64,000 nucleotides of DNA from an uncultured Actinomycetes bacterium (GCA_903884065.1 CAISDL010000136.1:62001-126000); one strand, 5' to 3'. Counted from the stretch's first letter, positions 25,070-41,084 are shown. The notes: generated from the sequence alone by a model not told the origin. Program-made: numbers and translations.

Positions 25070-25759
25070 TCAGGTCTCGATGATCCGGGTCAGGTACGGC
25101 GTCATGCCCGCGGTGCGGACGGGGCTGACGGTGACGCGGCCCGCCGCAGACGACGACTCCAGCATCTGGCCGTTGCCGAGGTAGATGGTGACGTGCTGGC
25201 TGCCGTCGGGGCCGTAGAAGATCAGATCCCCGCGCTTGGCCTGCGACGGTGCGACGTGGCGACCGGCGCTGTACTGGTCACCGGAGTACTTGGGCAGTTG
25301 GACCCCGACGCCGGCGAACGCGTAGCGGACGAAGCCGGAGCAGTCGTAGCCGACCTTGCCGGCGTCCTGGTCCACTCCCTCGCTGGGACCGTTGATCGCG
25401 CCACCGCCCCAGGAATACGGAACGTTCTGCTGGGAGGCGCCGCGCCGGATCACGTACTCGATGGCCTGCGGGCCGCTGACGCGACCGCCCGGCACCGCAG
25501 CCGGGCCGCCGCCGATGCCCAGCCCGGACAGGAATTTGCGACCCAGGTCCATGGTGGCCTGCGCGGCCTGTTGGGTGAACGCCAGCGAGGCCTGCGCCAC
25601 CGCCACCGGATCACCGGGAGCACCCGCGCTGAGAACCTTGGGCAGGGTCGGATCCCACACCGGCTCGGCTGCAGCAGGTGATGCCAAACCCAGCCCCAGC
25701 GCGAGCGCGGTCAGAATCGCCGCCACGGCACGAATGAATCGAGAAACACTGTGGGACAT
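25070..25759 (-). CDS. ripB: NlpC/P60 peptidoglycan endopeptidase RipB
   Basis: A 229-residue exported hydrolase cleaving the D-Glu-mesoDAP bond in peptidoglycan stems. A signal peptide ends near residue 31 (AAA-EP). The NlpC/P60 domain has Cys140 (YDCSG), His189 (SQHV) and Glu201. Unlike RipA it lacks the long coiled-coil inhibitory region. I chose ATG 25759; an ATG at 25777 overlapping the ripA stop would add six residues. It is 11 bases downstream of ripA. Confidence 0.93.
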   Translation of the reverse strand: MSHSVSRFIRAVAAILTALALGLGLASPAAAEPVWDPTLPKVLSAGAPGDPVAVAQASLAFTQQAAQATMDLGRKFLSGLGIGGGPAAVPGGRVSGPQAIEYVIRRGASQQNVPYSWGGGAINGPSEGVDQDAGKVGYDCSGFVRYAFAGVGVQLPKYSGDQYSAGRHVAPSQAKRGDLIFYGPDGSQHVTIYLGNGQMLESSSAAGRVTVSPVRTAGMTPYLTRIIET

Positions 25760-25770
25760 GTCGTTTCGCC

Positions 25771-27270
25771 TCACCATTCGATGTAACGCACGACGAACGG
25801 CGTCATGCCGCCGGTCCGCACCGGGGCGATCCGCACCGTCGCTCCGGTATAGGGAGCCTCGATCATCTGGTTGTTGCCGAGGTAGAGCGCCACGTGCTGG
25901 CTGCCGTCGGGCCCGTAGAAGATGACGTCGCCCCGACGCATCTGCGACGACGGGATCTTGCGGCCCATGTTGTACTGCGAGCCTGAGTAGTGCGGCAGCT
26001 TGATGCCGGCGCCGGCGAAGGCGTACAGGATCAGGCCGGAGCAGTCGAGGCCGACGGTGCCGGCACCCTCGTCGATGCCGCGACTCGGGCCGTCGGCGTT
26101 GCCGCCACCCCACGAGTAGGGCACGCCGATCTGGGACTGCGCCCGCTTGATCACGTACTCGATGGCCTGGTTGCCGTAGACCAGCGGAATGCCGCCGTTG
26201 TTGGTGATACCGGTGTCGGTGGGCTTGAGGATGCCCAGTTTCTGCAGGAACTTCTTGCCCAGTTGCTGGGTGGTCTGGAAGGAGTTCTGCGCGACTCCCA
26301 GAACCGCGTTGATGATCTGAACGGGGTCCCCGGACAGGAACGCGCTGGGCACGGCCGGCAGGGTGAGGTCCCACTGGGACGGCAGCCCGTAGGGCACCTT
26401 GACGTCAGCCGCCGGGCCGGCTGCCTGGCCGTTACCGTCCCACCGGTCGCCCGACGCGGGCTCGAGCGGCGCCGCCTCCGGTGCGGCATCACCCGCGGGG
26501 CCTGCCGCCGCGGGGGCCGGCGCCACGGCGGCGGCGGCTGCTTTGTTGACGGCCGCCGGGGCCGACCAGGTGCGCGCAGCCTCAAGCTTGCGCTGCGCCT
26601 CCTTGCGCTCGGCGGCGAGCCGGTCGATCTCGGCCTGCTGCTCGCGGAATGTCTGCTGGGCCTGGATCAGGGCTGCGACCGCCGCGTCCTGGCTGGTCTG
26701 GGCGCCCTTGGCCGCCTCGTCGGCCTTGAGCTTGGCCTCCCGGGCCGCGGAGTCGGTGTTGACGGCCGCGGTGCGGGTACGCCGCAGGCCGTCCATCACC
26801 GCCTCATTGCTGATCGCCAGGGTCTGGCCGGCCGTTGCGGTGGAGATGATGTCCTCCGGTGTGCGCGCCATCACCAGCGAGGCCGACGGGCCGTTGACGT
26901 AGGTGGCGGCCGCGAAGGTGTCGAACTTCTTCTGCGCCTCGACGATCGCCGCACCGGCGTCGGTGACGGCCTGCTTACTGGACTGGACCTGCTGCTGGGC
27001 TGCGGCCGCGGCGTCGCGGGCGTCCTGAACCTCGACGAGAGCCTTGTTGACGCTTTCCTGCTCGGTCTGGACCTGCGCGGCGATGTCGTCGAGACGCTGA
27101 TTCGCTTCGGCCACGTCGGCGACCAGTGCCGAGACCGAGTTGGATTCCGGATCGGCCTCCGCCAGACCGGGCACGGTGAGACCGATGGCGATGGTGAGGG
27201 TCAACGGAACGACCGCCCGGGTTGCCCGGGCGGCGGGCCGCATCAGAGAACCGCGGCGGGAAGGTCTCAT
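25771..27270 (-). CDS. ripA: NlpC/P60 peptidoglycan endopeptidase RipA
   Basis: A 499-residue exported hydrolase needed for daughter-cell separation in mycobacteria. A signal peptide (cleavage after about residue 39), a long Ala/Gln-rich coiled coil (about 45-235), an Ala/Pro linker (about 237-290) and a C-terminal NlpC/P60 domain are visible. Catalytic Cys410, His459 and Glu471 match Cys383/His432/Glu444 of M. tuberculosis RipA with a constant offset of 27. It heads a ripA-ripB pair and is preceded by a 208-base AT-richer leader region. Confidence 0.96.
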   Translation of the reverse strand: MRPSRRGSLMRPAARATRAVVPLTLTIAIGLTVPGLAEADPESNSVSALVADVAEANQRLDDIAAQVQTEQESVNKALVEVQDARDAAAAAQQQVQSSKQAVTDAGAAIVEAQKKFDTFAAATYVNGPSASLVMARTPEDIISTATAGQTLAISNEAVMDGLRRTRTAAVNTDSAAREAKLKADEAAKGAQTSQDAAVAALIQAQQTFREQQAEIDRLAAERKEAQRKLEAARTWSAPAAVNKAAAAAVAPAPAAAGPAGDAAPEAAPLEPASGDRWDGNGQAAGPAADVKVPYGLPSQWDLTLPAVPSAFLSGDPVQIINAVLGVAQNSFQTTQQLGKKFLQKLGILKPTDTGITNNGGIPLVYGNQAIEYVIKRAQSQIGVPYSWGGGNADGPSRGIDEGAGTVGLDCSGLILYAFAGAGIKLPHYSGSQYNMGRKIPSSQMRRGDVIFYGPDGSQHVALYLGNNQMIEAPYTGATVRIAPVRTGGMTPFVVRYIEW

Positions 27271-27478
27271 TCGACTCTGACTCCTCGTGCTCGACGAACA
27301 ATCACGTCCGTCACAAATGCCCCATATGCCACATCAATAACAATGGTGACAGTTGCACCGTACGTCACGCTTGTCGCAGAGGAAACCGGCGAAAAGAATT
27401 ACACGTTTGTATTTCCGCAGGTGTAACCGAATAGAGACCTTAGAGAAATGCCAGGAAAGTGAGTTTGCGCAGGATGAC
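27271..27478 (-). promoter_or_regulatory. ripA upstream control region
   Basis: This 208-base gap is clearly AT-richer than its surroundings. It contains inverted repeats TTACAC/GTGTAA (27399-27404 and 27421-27426) and GTGAC/GTCAC (27346-27350 and 27364-27368), and a further GTCACA (27310-27315). GTnACA-type half-sites are what the response regulator MtrA binds, and ripA is an MtrA target in M. tuberculosis. I could not fit a c-di-AMP (ydaO) riboswitch here. Confidence 0.45.
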
Positions 27479-28012
27479 CTAGTTGCCGCGGTTCGCCCAG
27501 CGTTGCAGAAGTCGGGTCAGAACAGCGGCTGCGCCGACGGCAAAAACAACGACAATCGTGAATGCAGTCCAGGGGAAAATCGGAGTGTTCAACTGGTCGA
27601 CGAAATTCTGCGCACCCTGCACCGGATTCGACGCCGACTTGGCCACGTCCTGGCCGGCCTCGAGCAATACCCGGTCGTAGGTCGTGCTGTAGGTGCCCGC
27701 GAACTGCGGACTGAGCACCAGGACCGTCGAATCCGGGTGAGCCTCCCCGACCCGTGTCGCGATATCCCGCAGCGGGGTGTCGATGATCGGGCTCTCGTCC
27801 ATCACGACGACCTTCAGATCGAGACCGCGGTCGCGCGCCCCGGCGACGACCGTCTGCAGTCCCGCCACATCCGCCTTCGGGGCGGCGACGCCGTCCTTGG
27901 CCACGGCGGCCTGGACCGCTGCCATGCAACTGTCCAACGGGGCATCCACGGGCAGGCCGACGGCAGTGCACACCTCCACCGGAATGAAGGTCGGCGCGGG
28001 CAGGGTCGTCAC
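27479..28012 (-). CDS. Membrane-anchored protein, Rv1476 type
   Basis: A 177-residue protein with one C-terminal membrane helix (about residues 149-170) and an N-terminal soluble domain holding two cysteines in its first 30 residues. The segment DTPLRDIATRVGEAHPDSTVLVLSP is partly shared with the M. tuberculosis protein. In sequence style it resembles the TPM/DUF6676 group of small mycobacterial membrane proteins; function unknown. Start is uncertain: GTG 28012 gives the N terminus TTLPAPTF, while GTG 28036 would add eight residues. Confidence 0.8.
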   Translation of the reverse strand: MTTLPAPTFIPVEVCTAVGLPVDAPLDSCMAAVQAAVAKDGVAAPKADVAGLQTVVAGARDRGLDLKVVVMDESPIIDTPLRDIATRVGEAHPDSTVLVLSPQFAGTYSTTYDRVLLEAGQDVAKSASNPVQGAQNFVDQLNTPIFPWTAFTIVVVFAVGAAAVLTRLLQRWANRGN

Positions 28013-28078
28013 GAAACCAGACCGTACCTCGCACACCGCCCGGGGGTGACAGCACGCGCCGGGGTGGATAAGACTGGC

Positions 28079-30958
<2,880 letters not shown>

Positions 30959-30980
30959 TCGACACGGGCGCGACGGGAAC

Positions 30981-32609
<1,629 letters not shown>

Positions 32610-32639
32610 GCTGTTCTGTCTCCTCTGCCGCCGGCGGCG

Positions 32640-33461
32640 CTACTTCTTCTCGTCGGTGAAGACCGGGGCGCGCTGCTGCGCACGCGCGGCGACCGCCTCT
32701 TCGAAGTTGGCGGTAAGCAGGCGCACGTAGAGCTGCCCGAGGCCCTCGGCCTGCATATGCCCTTCCAGGGTACTGGCGTCCAATCCGGTCCATAACGTGC
32801 GCTTGGTCAGTTCGGTGCCGGGCCGGGAGAACGCGGCGATCCGTTCGGCGATCTCGAAGCAGGTCGGCAGCAGGTCCTCGGCGGGCACCTGACGCGAGAC
32901 CAGACCGATACGTTCGGCCTCGGCGGCATCGACGTCGCGGCCGGTGAGCATGATCTCAAACGCCCTCGACGAGCCGATGGCGCGCGGGAGCAGATAGGAA
33001 AGTCCCAGCTCACTGGCCGTCAGCCCATTGTTGATGCCGGCAGCGCGGAAGTAGGCGTCGGTCGATGCCACCCGGATGTCGGCGGCCAGCGCCAGGCACA
33101 GTCCACCACCGATCGCCGCGCCGTTGACCGCCGCGATGATCGGCTGGTGCAGGCGGCGCATGGCCAGGATGACCTCGTCGAGAATCTCCATCGACCGCAG
33201 CGCGTAGGTGGGCCGGGTCAGGCCCTGCACGTGCGGAACCGCACCGGCCGACTTGTGGTCGGCTCCCGAGGAGAACCCCCGGCCGGCACCGGTCAGCACG
33301 ACCACCCGAACGGCGTTGTCGTCGGTCAATGCGGCCAGGGCGTCCCGCAACGGGACCATGACGTCGAAGGCCATGGAGTTCATCCGCTCCGGCCGGTTCA
33401 GCGTGACCAGGGCGACGTGCGGCCGTGGACGGTCGACGAGGACGAAACCGGACTCACTCAC
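32640..33461 (-). CDS. echA12: Enoyl-CoA hydratase/isomerase family protein
   Basis: A 273-residue crotonase-fold protein, equivalent to EchA12 (Rv1472). The oxyanion-hole segments GAGRGFSSGADHKS (about 57-70) and NGAAIGGGLCLALAADIR (about 113-130) are present. The first glutamate of true hydratases is not obvious, so the reaction may differ from straight hydration of enoyl-CoA. Located 30 bases upstream of the ABC-F gene on the same strand and just after the thioredoxin gene. Confidence 0.85.
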   Translation of the reverse strand: MSESGFVLVDRPRPHVALVTLNRPERMNSMAFDVMVPLRDALAALTDDNAVRVVVLTGAGRGFSSGADHKSAGAVPHVQGLTRPTYALRSMEILDEVILAMRRLHQPIIAAVNGAAIGGGLCLALAADIRVASTDAYFRAAGINNGLTASELGLSYLLPRAIGSSRAFEIMLTGRDVDAAEAERIGLVSRQVPAEDLLPTCFEIAERIAAFSRPGTELTKRTLWTGLDASTLEGHMQAEGLGQLYVRLLTANFEEAVAARAQQRAPVFTDEKK

Positions 33462-33488
33462 CGTTGCACGCTAACGCGTGCCGGTGCC

Positions 33489-33854
33489 TCACACCTCGGT
33501 TGTGGGCGACTGCTCGGCCATCGCCGCGTCGACGTCGAAGTCACGCAACTGGGTGATGAGGTCCTCAAGGGCGGCGGGCGGCAGCGCGCCGGCCTGGTTG
33601 AAGACCAGCATCCCCCTCTTGAACGCCATCAGCGTCGGGATGGCACGGATCTCGGCGGCGGCGGCCAGTTCCTCCTCGGCCTCGGTGTCGACCTTGCCGA
33701 ACACGATGTCGGGGTGGGCTTCGGAGGCCTTGGCGAAGGTCGGGGCGAACGCACGGCACGGGCCGCACCAGGATGCCCAGAAGTCGACCAGCACGATGTC
33801 GTTGCCGCTGATGACGTCGTTGAATTCTTGTGCGTTGAGATCGCGAGTAGTCAC
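33489..33854 (-). CDS. trxB1: Thioredoxin
   Basis: A 121-residue cytoplasmic thioredoxin with the active site WCGPC (Cys30, Cys33) and the cis-proline segment IRAIPT. It reduces disulfides in partner proteins using electrons from thioredoxin reductase. I chose GTG 33854: AGGA lies five bases upstream and TTRDL matches the M. tuberculosis Rv1471 start; a further in-frame extension to 33923 has no support. Divergent from the DUF4239 gene. Confidence 0.93.
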   Translation of the reverse strand: MTTRDLNAQEFNDVISGNDIVLVDFWASWCGPCRAFAPTFAKASEAHPDIVFGKVDTEAEEELAAAAEIRAIPTLMAFKRGMLVFNQAGALPPAALEDLITQLRDFDVDAAMAEQSPTTEV

Positions 33855-33977
33855 ATCGGTCCTAACGTCGTGCACCGGTCTCGGTGTTCCCCGCGATTCT
33901 AAGCTGGGTGCGCCGAGCGGCATTATTCTTCGCCGGCCCGGACACCGCGCGGGCCCGACTGATTGAGGTGATGGTTC

Positions 33978-34760
33978 GTGTCAATCCTCGACTTGCCGAT
34001 CTGGGCAGTCTGCATCATCGTCGTCGGCGGGGCCGCGGTCCTGGGCGTCGTCCTGGTCTACGGCTTGGACGTGTTCGTCAAGCGACACCGGGGCGAGGAG
34101 TACAACTCGGTGGTCAGTGACGGCTTTCAGGCGGTGGGCATGCTCTACGCCATCGTCGCCGGCCTCCTCGTCTACGGGGTATACACGACCTACCAGGACG
34201 CCTACCGCCAGTCCGCCGACGAGGCGTCGACTCTGGTGCTGATGTACCGGACCGCGGAGGCATTTCCGCAACCGGAGCGCGGTGAAGCGCAACAGGCTGT
34301 GGTCGCCTACATCAACTCGGTCATGAACGACGAGTGGCCGGCCCTGGCCGCCGGCGCGGGCAGCGCTGAAACCAGCAAGGCGATGAACCGGTTGTTCGAC
34401 ACCTACGGTCCGATGCAGCCGAGTACGCGTTGGGGCGATCAGTACTCGGATTCGGTGAGCGATCTCGGCGACGTCGTGAAACTCCGCAACCAGCGGATAG
34501 GCCACGCCAAGGACTCGCTGCCGGCGATCTACTGGTTCCTGCTTTTCGCCGGCGGTTTCGTCACCATCCTCTATCTCTCACTCGCGTACGTCGAGAAGAA
34601 GGCCATGCATGCACTGGCGGTGAGCCTGATGGCTGTGATGCTCGGCCTGGTGATCTTCCTGTTGCTGGAGGTCAACCATCCGTTCCGCGGCGAGGTGGCC
34701 GTGTCGAAAGACAACTTCGAGAACGCTCTGGTCTCGATATCCCAGGTGCGGTCGGGCTGA
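33978..34760 (+). CDS. DUF4239-type membrane protein
   Basis: A 260-residue membrane protein. Two N-terminal helices (about 8-28 and 48-67) and two C-terminal helices (about 184-203 and 210-230) bracket a soluble region of about 115 residues; this four-helix layout fits the DUF4239 (bestrophin-like) family. Function unknown. GAGG lies near the GTG start. It is alone on the plus strand between the thioredoxin gene and the suf operon, with sufT converging 12 bases away. Confidence 0.75.
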   Translation: MSILDLPIWAVCIIVVGGAAVLGVVLVYGLDVFVKRHRGEEYNSVVSDGFQAVGMLYAIVAGLLVYGVYTTYQDAYRQSADEASTLVLMYRTAEAFPQPERGEAQQAVVAYINSVMNDEWPALAAGAGSAETSKAMNRLFDTYGPMQPSTRWGDQYSDSVSDLGDVVKLRNQRIGHAKDSLPAIYWFLLFAGGFVTILYLSLAYVEKKAMHALAVSLMAVMLGLVIFLLLEVNHPFRGEVAVSKDNFENALVSISQVRSG

Positions 34761-34772
34761 GGGCACCACGAC

Positions 34773-35126
34773 TCAGACGGTGAAACCCAGCGCCCGCAGT
34801 TGTTCGCGGCCGTCATCGGTGATCTTGTCGGGTCCCCACGGCGGGTTCCAGACCCAGTTGATCTTGACCTCGTTCACCAGCCCGGAACCGACCAGTGCGT
34901 TGAGCGTCTGATCCTCGATCACGTCGGTCAGCGGGCAGGCCGCCGAGGTCAGCGTCATATCGATGATCGCGACGTTGCCGGCCCCCTCGTCTGCCGAGGC
35001 CTTCTCCACGTTGAGGCCGTAGACCAGTCCGAGGTCGACGACGTTGATGCCCAATTCGGGGTCGACCACATCACGCATGGCCTCCTCGAGGTCGGCGAGC
35101 ATTTCCTCCGAGACGGCTTCAGTCAT
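34773..35126 (-). CDS. sufT: SufT (MIP18/DUF59 family) Fe-S maturation protein
   Basis: A 117-residue DUF59 protein. The conserved DPELGINVVDLGLVY segment (about 22-36) and the single cysteine in TSAACPLTD (about residue 64) are present. SufT proteins help deliver Fe-S clusters to apoproteins. It overlaps the sufU 3' end by eight bases and closes the suf operon (Rv1466 equivalent). Confidence 0.93.
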   Translation of the reverse strand: MTEAVSEEMLADLEEAMRDVVDPELGINVVDLGLVYGLNVEKASADEGAGNVAIIDMTLTSAACPLTDVIEDQTLNALVGSGLVNEVKINWVWNPPWGPDKITDDGREQLRALGFTV

Positions 35127-35610
35127 GTCTTCTCCACGTCGTGTTGGTGGGATACGCCGGTGCGGTCTCCGATGAGGTCGCCTCGGAGAGTGCAGCCTTG
35201 AACGCCAGCCAGCCCAGTAGCGCGCACTTGACCCGTGCCGGGTACTTCGACACCCCGGCGAAGGCGACGCCGTCGCCGAGGAGATCCTCGTCGCCCTCGA
35301 CCGCCCCCCGCGAGGAGATCATCTCGGAGAACGCCGCCACCGTCGCCAACGCGTCGCCGACGCTGCGACCGATCACCTGGTCGGCCAGCACCGAGGTGGC
35401 CGCCTGGCTGATCGAACAGCCCTGGCCGTCGTAGGAGACGTCGTCGACCTGTTCGCCGTCGTCGGACAGCGCCACCCGCAGAGTGACCTCGTCGCCGCAG
35501 GTCGGGTTCACATGGTGGACCTCCGCGCCGAACGGCTCGCGCAGCCCCCGGTGATGCGGATGTTTGTAGTGGTCCAGGATCACGTCCTGGTACATCTGCT
35601 CCATACGCAT
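35119..35610 (-). CDS. sufU: SufU, zinc-dependent sulfurtransferase
   Basis: A 163-residue IscU-fold protein that in Gram-positives accepts sulfur from SufS. The zinc ligands Cys38, Asp40, Cys65 and Cys129 are all visible, and the SufU-specific insertion between the second and third ligand is present. It starts five bases after sufS ends and overlaps sufT. Rv1465 equivalent. Confidence 0.93.
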   Translation of the reverse strand: MRMEQMYQDVILDHYKHPHHRGLREPFGAEVHHVNPTCGDEVTLRVALSDDGEQVDDVSYDGQGCSISQAATSVLADQVIGRSVGDALATVAAFSEMISSRGAVEGDEDLLGDGVAFAGVSKYPARVKCALLGWLAFKAALSEATSSETAPAYPTNTTWRRHD

Positions 35611-35614
35611 GCGG

Positions 35615-37658
<2,044 letters not shown>

Positions 37659-37662
<4 letters not shown>

Positions 37663-38816
37663 GATTCAGCTTTCGATTCGGTGATGGCCAGTTCGTGTTC
37701 GATGGCGTCGGTCAGGCGGTCGCGGATCTCAGGCACGGCGATCTTGTTGATGAGCTCCCCGAAGAAGCCGCGGACCACCAGTCGGCGGGCCTGGTCCTCC
37801 GGGATTCCCCGGGCCTGCAGGTAGAAGAGTTGTTCGTCGTCGAAGCGTCCGGTGGCGCTGGCATGTCCGGCGCCGACGATCTCACCGGTCTCGATCTCCA
37901 GGTTGGGCACCGAGTCGGCGCGGGCACCGTCGGTGAGCACCAGGTTGCGGTTGACCTCGAAGGTGTCGGTGCCGGTCGCCTCCGCACGGATGAGCACATC
38001 GCCCACCCAGACGGTGTGCGCGTCGGGCTTGCGGGAGTCCGGATCACCCTGCAACGCACCCTTGTAGACGACGTTGGAGCGGCAGTTGGGCTGGGAATGG
38101 TCGACCAGCAAACGAGATTCGAGGTGCTGCCCGGCGTCGGCGAAGTACAGGCCGAGAAGTTCGGCGTCCCCGCCGGGGGCGTCGTACCGGACGGTGGCCG
38201 CCATTCTGACCACGTCGCCGCCCAGTGTCACCGCCACGTGGCGCAGCACCGAGTCCTTGCCGAGACGGGCGTGCTGGGCGCTGACATGGACGGTGTCGCC
38301 GGCCCAGTCGGCGATCCACACCACCGTGAGGCGGGCGGCGTCACCGACCACGAACTCGACGTTGTCGGCGTAGGTTCCGCTGCCGCACAGGTCGATGACG
38401 ACCACCGCCTCGGCCAGTTCCTCGGCGCGGATCTGCAGGTGGCCATAGGCGGTCTGGTCCGCACCGGGACCGGTGACGGCGACCTCGACCGGCGCTTCGG
38501 CGTGCACACCGCAGCCGACGGTCACGATCGTCGCTTCGAGGAACGACGAAAATGCCTGTGCGGCAACACGATCAGAGGGTATTCCGCCCTGGCCGAGGCG
38601 CGCGTCGCCGCGCTGCACCTTTTCGACGGTGACCCCGGGCTGCTCGGAGACCGCGATGGCGGCCTCCGCCGTGCGCGGAGCCGAACCGTCGTGCAGGCCG
38701 CGGAGCCGACGCAGCGGGGTGAACCGCCACAACTCGTCGCGACCGCCGGGAACCTCGAAGGCGTCGACGTCGAAGGACGCGAACTGCTCGCCCTTATTGA
38801 TAGCCAGGGTCGTCAT
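37659..38816 (-). CDS. sufD: SufD, Fe-S scaffold subunit
   Basis: A 385-residue partner of SufB in the SufBC2D scaffold. The C-terminal SufBD core motifs [11 protein letters not shown] and [10 protein letters not shown] are present, and the [13 protein letters not shown] segment carries the conserved His. ATG 38816 overlaps the sufB stop by ATGA. Rv1462 equivalent. Confidence 0.94.
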
Positions 38817-40246
38817 CCGACCGCGCCCTCCATCTGCAATTCGATCAGCCGGTTGAGTTCCAGGGCGTACTCCATCGGCAACTCCTTGGCGATCGGCTCG
38901 ACGAATCCGCGCACCACCATCGCCATCGCCTCGTCCTCGGTCAGCCCGCGGCTCATCAGGTAGAACAGTTGGTCCTCGCTGACCTTCGACACGGTGGCCT
39001 CGTGGCCCATCGTGACGTCGTCCTCGCGGATGTCGACGTAGGGGTAGGTGTCGCTGCGGCTGATGGTGTCGACCAGCAGGGCATCGCATTTCACGCTGGA
39101 CCGTGATCCGTGCGCGCCCTTGTTGATCTGGACCAGGCCGCGGTAGGAGGCCCGGCCGCCGCCACGGGCCACCGACTTGGACACGATGTTGCTCGAGGTG
39201 TTGGGCGCCAGGTGCAGCATCTTGGCGCCGGTGTCCTGGTGCTGGCCTTCGCCGGCGAAGGCGATCGAGAGCACCTCGCCCTTGGCGTGCTCGCCGGTCA
39301 TCCACACCGCCGGGTACTTCATGGTGACCTTGGAGCCGATGTTGCCGTCGACCCACTCCATGGTGGCGCCGGCTTCGGCGCGGGCACGCTTGGTGACGAG
39401 GTTGTAGACGTTGTTCGACCAGTTCTGGATGGTCGTATACCGAACGCGAGCACCGGGTTTGACGATGATCTCCACCACTGCCGAATGCAGGGAGTCGCTC
39501 TTGTAGATGGGAGCGGTGCACCCTTCCACGTAGTGGATGTAGGAGCCCTCGTCGGCGATGATCAGCGTGCGCTCGAACTGGCCCATGTTCTCGGTGTTGA
39601 TCCGGAAGTAGGCCTGCAGCGGGATGTCGACGTGCACACCCGGGGGCACGTAGATGAAAGAGCCGCCCGACCACACGGCGGTGTTCAGCGCGGAGAACTT
39701 GTTGTCGCCGGCCGGGATCACGGTGCCGAAGTACTGCTTGAACAGCTCCGGGTGTTCGCGCAGCCCCGAATCGGTGTCGAGGAAGATAACCCCTTGGGCC
39801 TCAAGGTCTTCCCGGATCTGGTGGTAGACGACTTCGGATTCGTACTGGGCCGCCACCCCGGACACCAGGCGCTGCTTCTCCGCCTCCGGAATCCCGAGCC
39901 GGTCGTAGGTGTTCTTGATGTCCTCGGGCAGGTCCTCCCAGGAGGTCGCCTGCTTCTCGGTGGAGCGCACGAAGTACTTGATGTTGTCGAAGTCGATGCC
40001 CTCGAGGTTTGAGCCCCAGTTCGGCATCGGCTTCTTCTCGAAGGTGCGCAACGCTTTCAGGCGGACGTCGAGCATCCACTCCGGTTCGCTCTTCTTGGCC
40101 GAGATGTCGCGCACCACGGCCTCGGAGAGTCCGCGCTTGGCGCTGGCGCCCGCGACGTCGGAGTCCGACCAGCCGTAGCCGTAATGACCCAGCGAGGCGA
40201 TGGTCTCCTCCTGGCCAAGCGGCGCGGTTTCAGGAATGGTCGTCAT
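38813..40246 (-). CDS. sufB: SufB, Fe-S scaffold subunit (intein-free)
   Basis: A 477-residue scaffold protein on which Fe-S clusters are assembled. The conserved SufB segments [10 protein letters not shown] and [10 protein letters not shown] are intact, as is the C-terminal [13 protein letters not shown]. tuberculosis SufB (Rv1461) is 846 residues because it carries an intein; this copy has normal SufB length and no intein. Its start overlaps the sufR stop by ATGA. Confidence 0.97.
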   Translation of the reverse strand: MTTIPETAPLGQEETIASLGHYGYGWSDSDVAGASAKRGLSEAVVRDISAKKSEPEWMLDVRLKALRTFEKKPMPNWGSNLEGIDFDNIKYFVRSTEKQATSWEDLPEDIKNTYDRLGIPEAEKQRLVSGVAAQYESEVVYHQIREDLEAQGVIFLDTDSGLREHPELFKQYFGTVIPAGDNKFSALNTAVWSGGSFIYVPPGVHVDIPLQAYFRINTENMGQFERTLIIADEGSYIHYVEGCTAPIYKSDSLHSAVVEIIVKPGARVRYTTIQNWSNNVYNLVTKRARAEAGATMEWVDGNIGSKVTMKYPAVWMTGEHAKGEVLSIAFAGEGQHQDTGAKMLHLAPNTSSNIVSKSVARGGGRASYRGLVQINKGAHGSRSSVKCDALLVDTISRSDTYPYVDIREDDVTMGHEATVSKVSEDQLFYLMSRGLTEDEAMAMVVRGFVEPIAKELPMEYALELNRLIELQMEGAVG

Positions 40247-40977
40247 GCTGACGCTCCTTGCTCATCGTGGTGGGTCGCTTCGGGAAATGTCCCTGTCAGC
40301 GGCACGTGCGTGGTGCACGCGCAGTCGCCGTTGACGATGGAGGCCAGTCTTTGCACGTGGGTGCCGAGAACCTCCGAGATGGCCTGCTGCTCGGCCTCAC
40401 ACAGTTCCGGAAACTCCTCGGCGACATGGGAAACCGGGCAGTGGTGCTGGCAGATCTCGATGCCTTGGATCGAGCCGCCCACTCTCGTCGCGGTGGTTGC
40501 GTAGCCGGCCCGGGTCAGCGCGTCGGCCACCTGGTCGGCGGCCTCGGCGACGGCGCCGCCGTCGTCGGAATCGACCCGTTCGACCCCGTCGAGAATGGCC
40601 TGAACGCGACGGCGGGCGAAGGTGCGAACCGCTTCGTCACCCCCGATCTCGCGCAACTGCCGCATCGCGGCCGAGGCGAGATCGTCATAGGTGTGCTCAA
40701 GCTTGGCGCGGCCGGCCGGGGTCAACCGGTAGCGCTTGGCCGGGCGGCCGCGCCCCGCCTGCTGCCAGGGGGCCGACGGGTTGGCCTCGGCGTCCCCGCT
40801 GTCGACCAGGGCGTCGAGGTGGCGGCGCACACCGGCCGCCGAGATGCCGAGCAGGCGGCCGATCTCCGCGGCGGTGATCGAGCCGGATTCCAGCAGCAGT
40901 TGCACGATGGCGCGGCGGGTGTGGCCGTCCTGCACCGAGGCCCGCGACACGGGCTTTTCATCCGGCAGGATTTTCAC
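40243..40977 (-). CDS. sufR: SufR, Fe-S-sensing repressor of the suf operon
   Basis: A 244-residue winged-helix regulator. The N-terminal helix-turn-helix (about 20-60, [24 protein letters not shown]) is followed by a dimer/sensor region with a CX3C pair (Cys176, Cys180), Cys193 and CAC (Cys219, Cys221) that could hold the [4Fe-4S] cluster known for mycobacterial SufR. Start is uncertain: GTG 40977 is preferred; TTG 40995 would add six residues. A palindrome matching the reported SufR site overlaps the start, predicting autoregulation of the whole suf operon. Confidence 0.9.
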   Translation of the reverse strand: MKILPDEKPVSRASVQDGHTRRAIVQLLLESGSITAAEIGRLLGISAAGVRRHLDALVDSGDAEANPSAPWQQAGRGRPAKRYRLTPAGRAKLEHTYDDLASAAMRQLREIGGDEAVRTFARRRVQAILDGVERVDSDDGGAVAEAADQVADALTRAGYATTATRVGGSIQGIEICQHHCPVSHVAEEFPELCEAEQQAISEVLGTHVQRLASIVNGDCACTTHVPLTGTFPEATHHDEQGASA

Positions 40978-40988
40978 AACATCAGTGT
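40974..40988 (-). promoter_or_regulatory. Predicted SufR operator
   Basis: On the minus strand ACACT-GATGT-TGTGA fits the motif ACACT-N5-TGTGA that I recall for M. tuberculosis SufR. It covers the GTG start codon of sufR. A TAGACC (41008-41013) upstream may be the -10 element, which would put the operator just downstream of the transcription start. Confidence 0.65.
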
Positions 40989-41072
40989 GTCGCAATTGCC
41001 CCCGGCGGGTCTAGCAAGGGCAGCCTTACTTATCCGGGCGCCTCGGCTGATCAAGTGCCTGCTCACGGCGGA

Positions 41073-41078
41073 TAGAGT
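41073..41078 (+). promoter_or_regulatory. Predicted mptB -10 element
   Basis: TAGAGT fits TANNNT and ends six bases before the mptB GTG at 41085, predicting a leaderless mRNA. It lies in the 107-base divergent region shared with sufR. Confidence 0.5.
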
Positions 41079-41084
41079 GCTGAG

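Noticed and set aside
27271..27478. A c-di-AMP (ydaO) riboswitch before ripA
   Set aside because: Such elements precede cell-wall hydrolase genes in actinobacteria, but I could not find the conserved GGAACC / GGGGUGAAU-type blocks here.
38813..40246. An intein in sufB
   Set aside because: The protein has normal SufB length and continuous core motifs; no splicing-block sequences are present.
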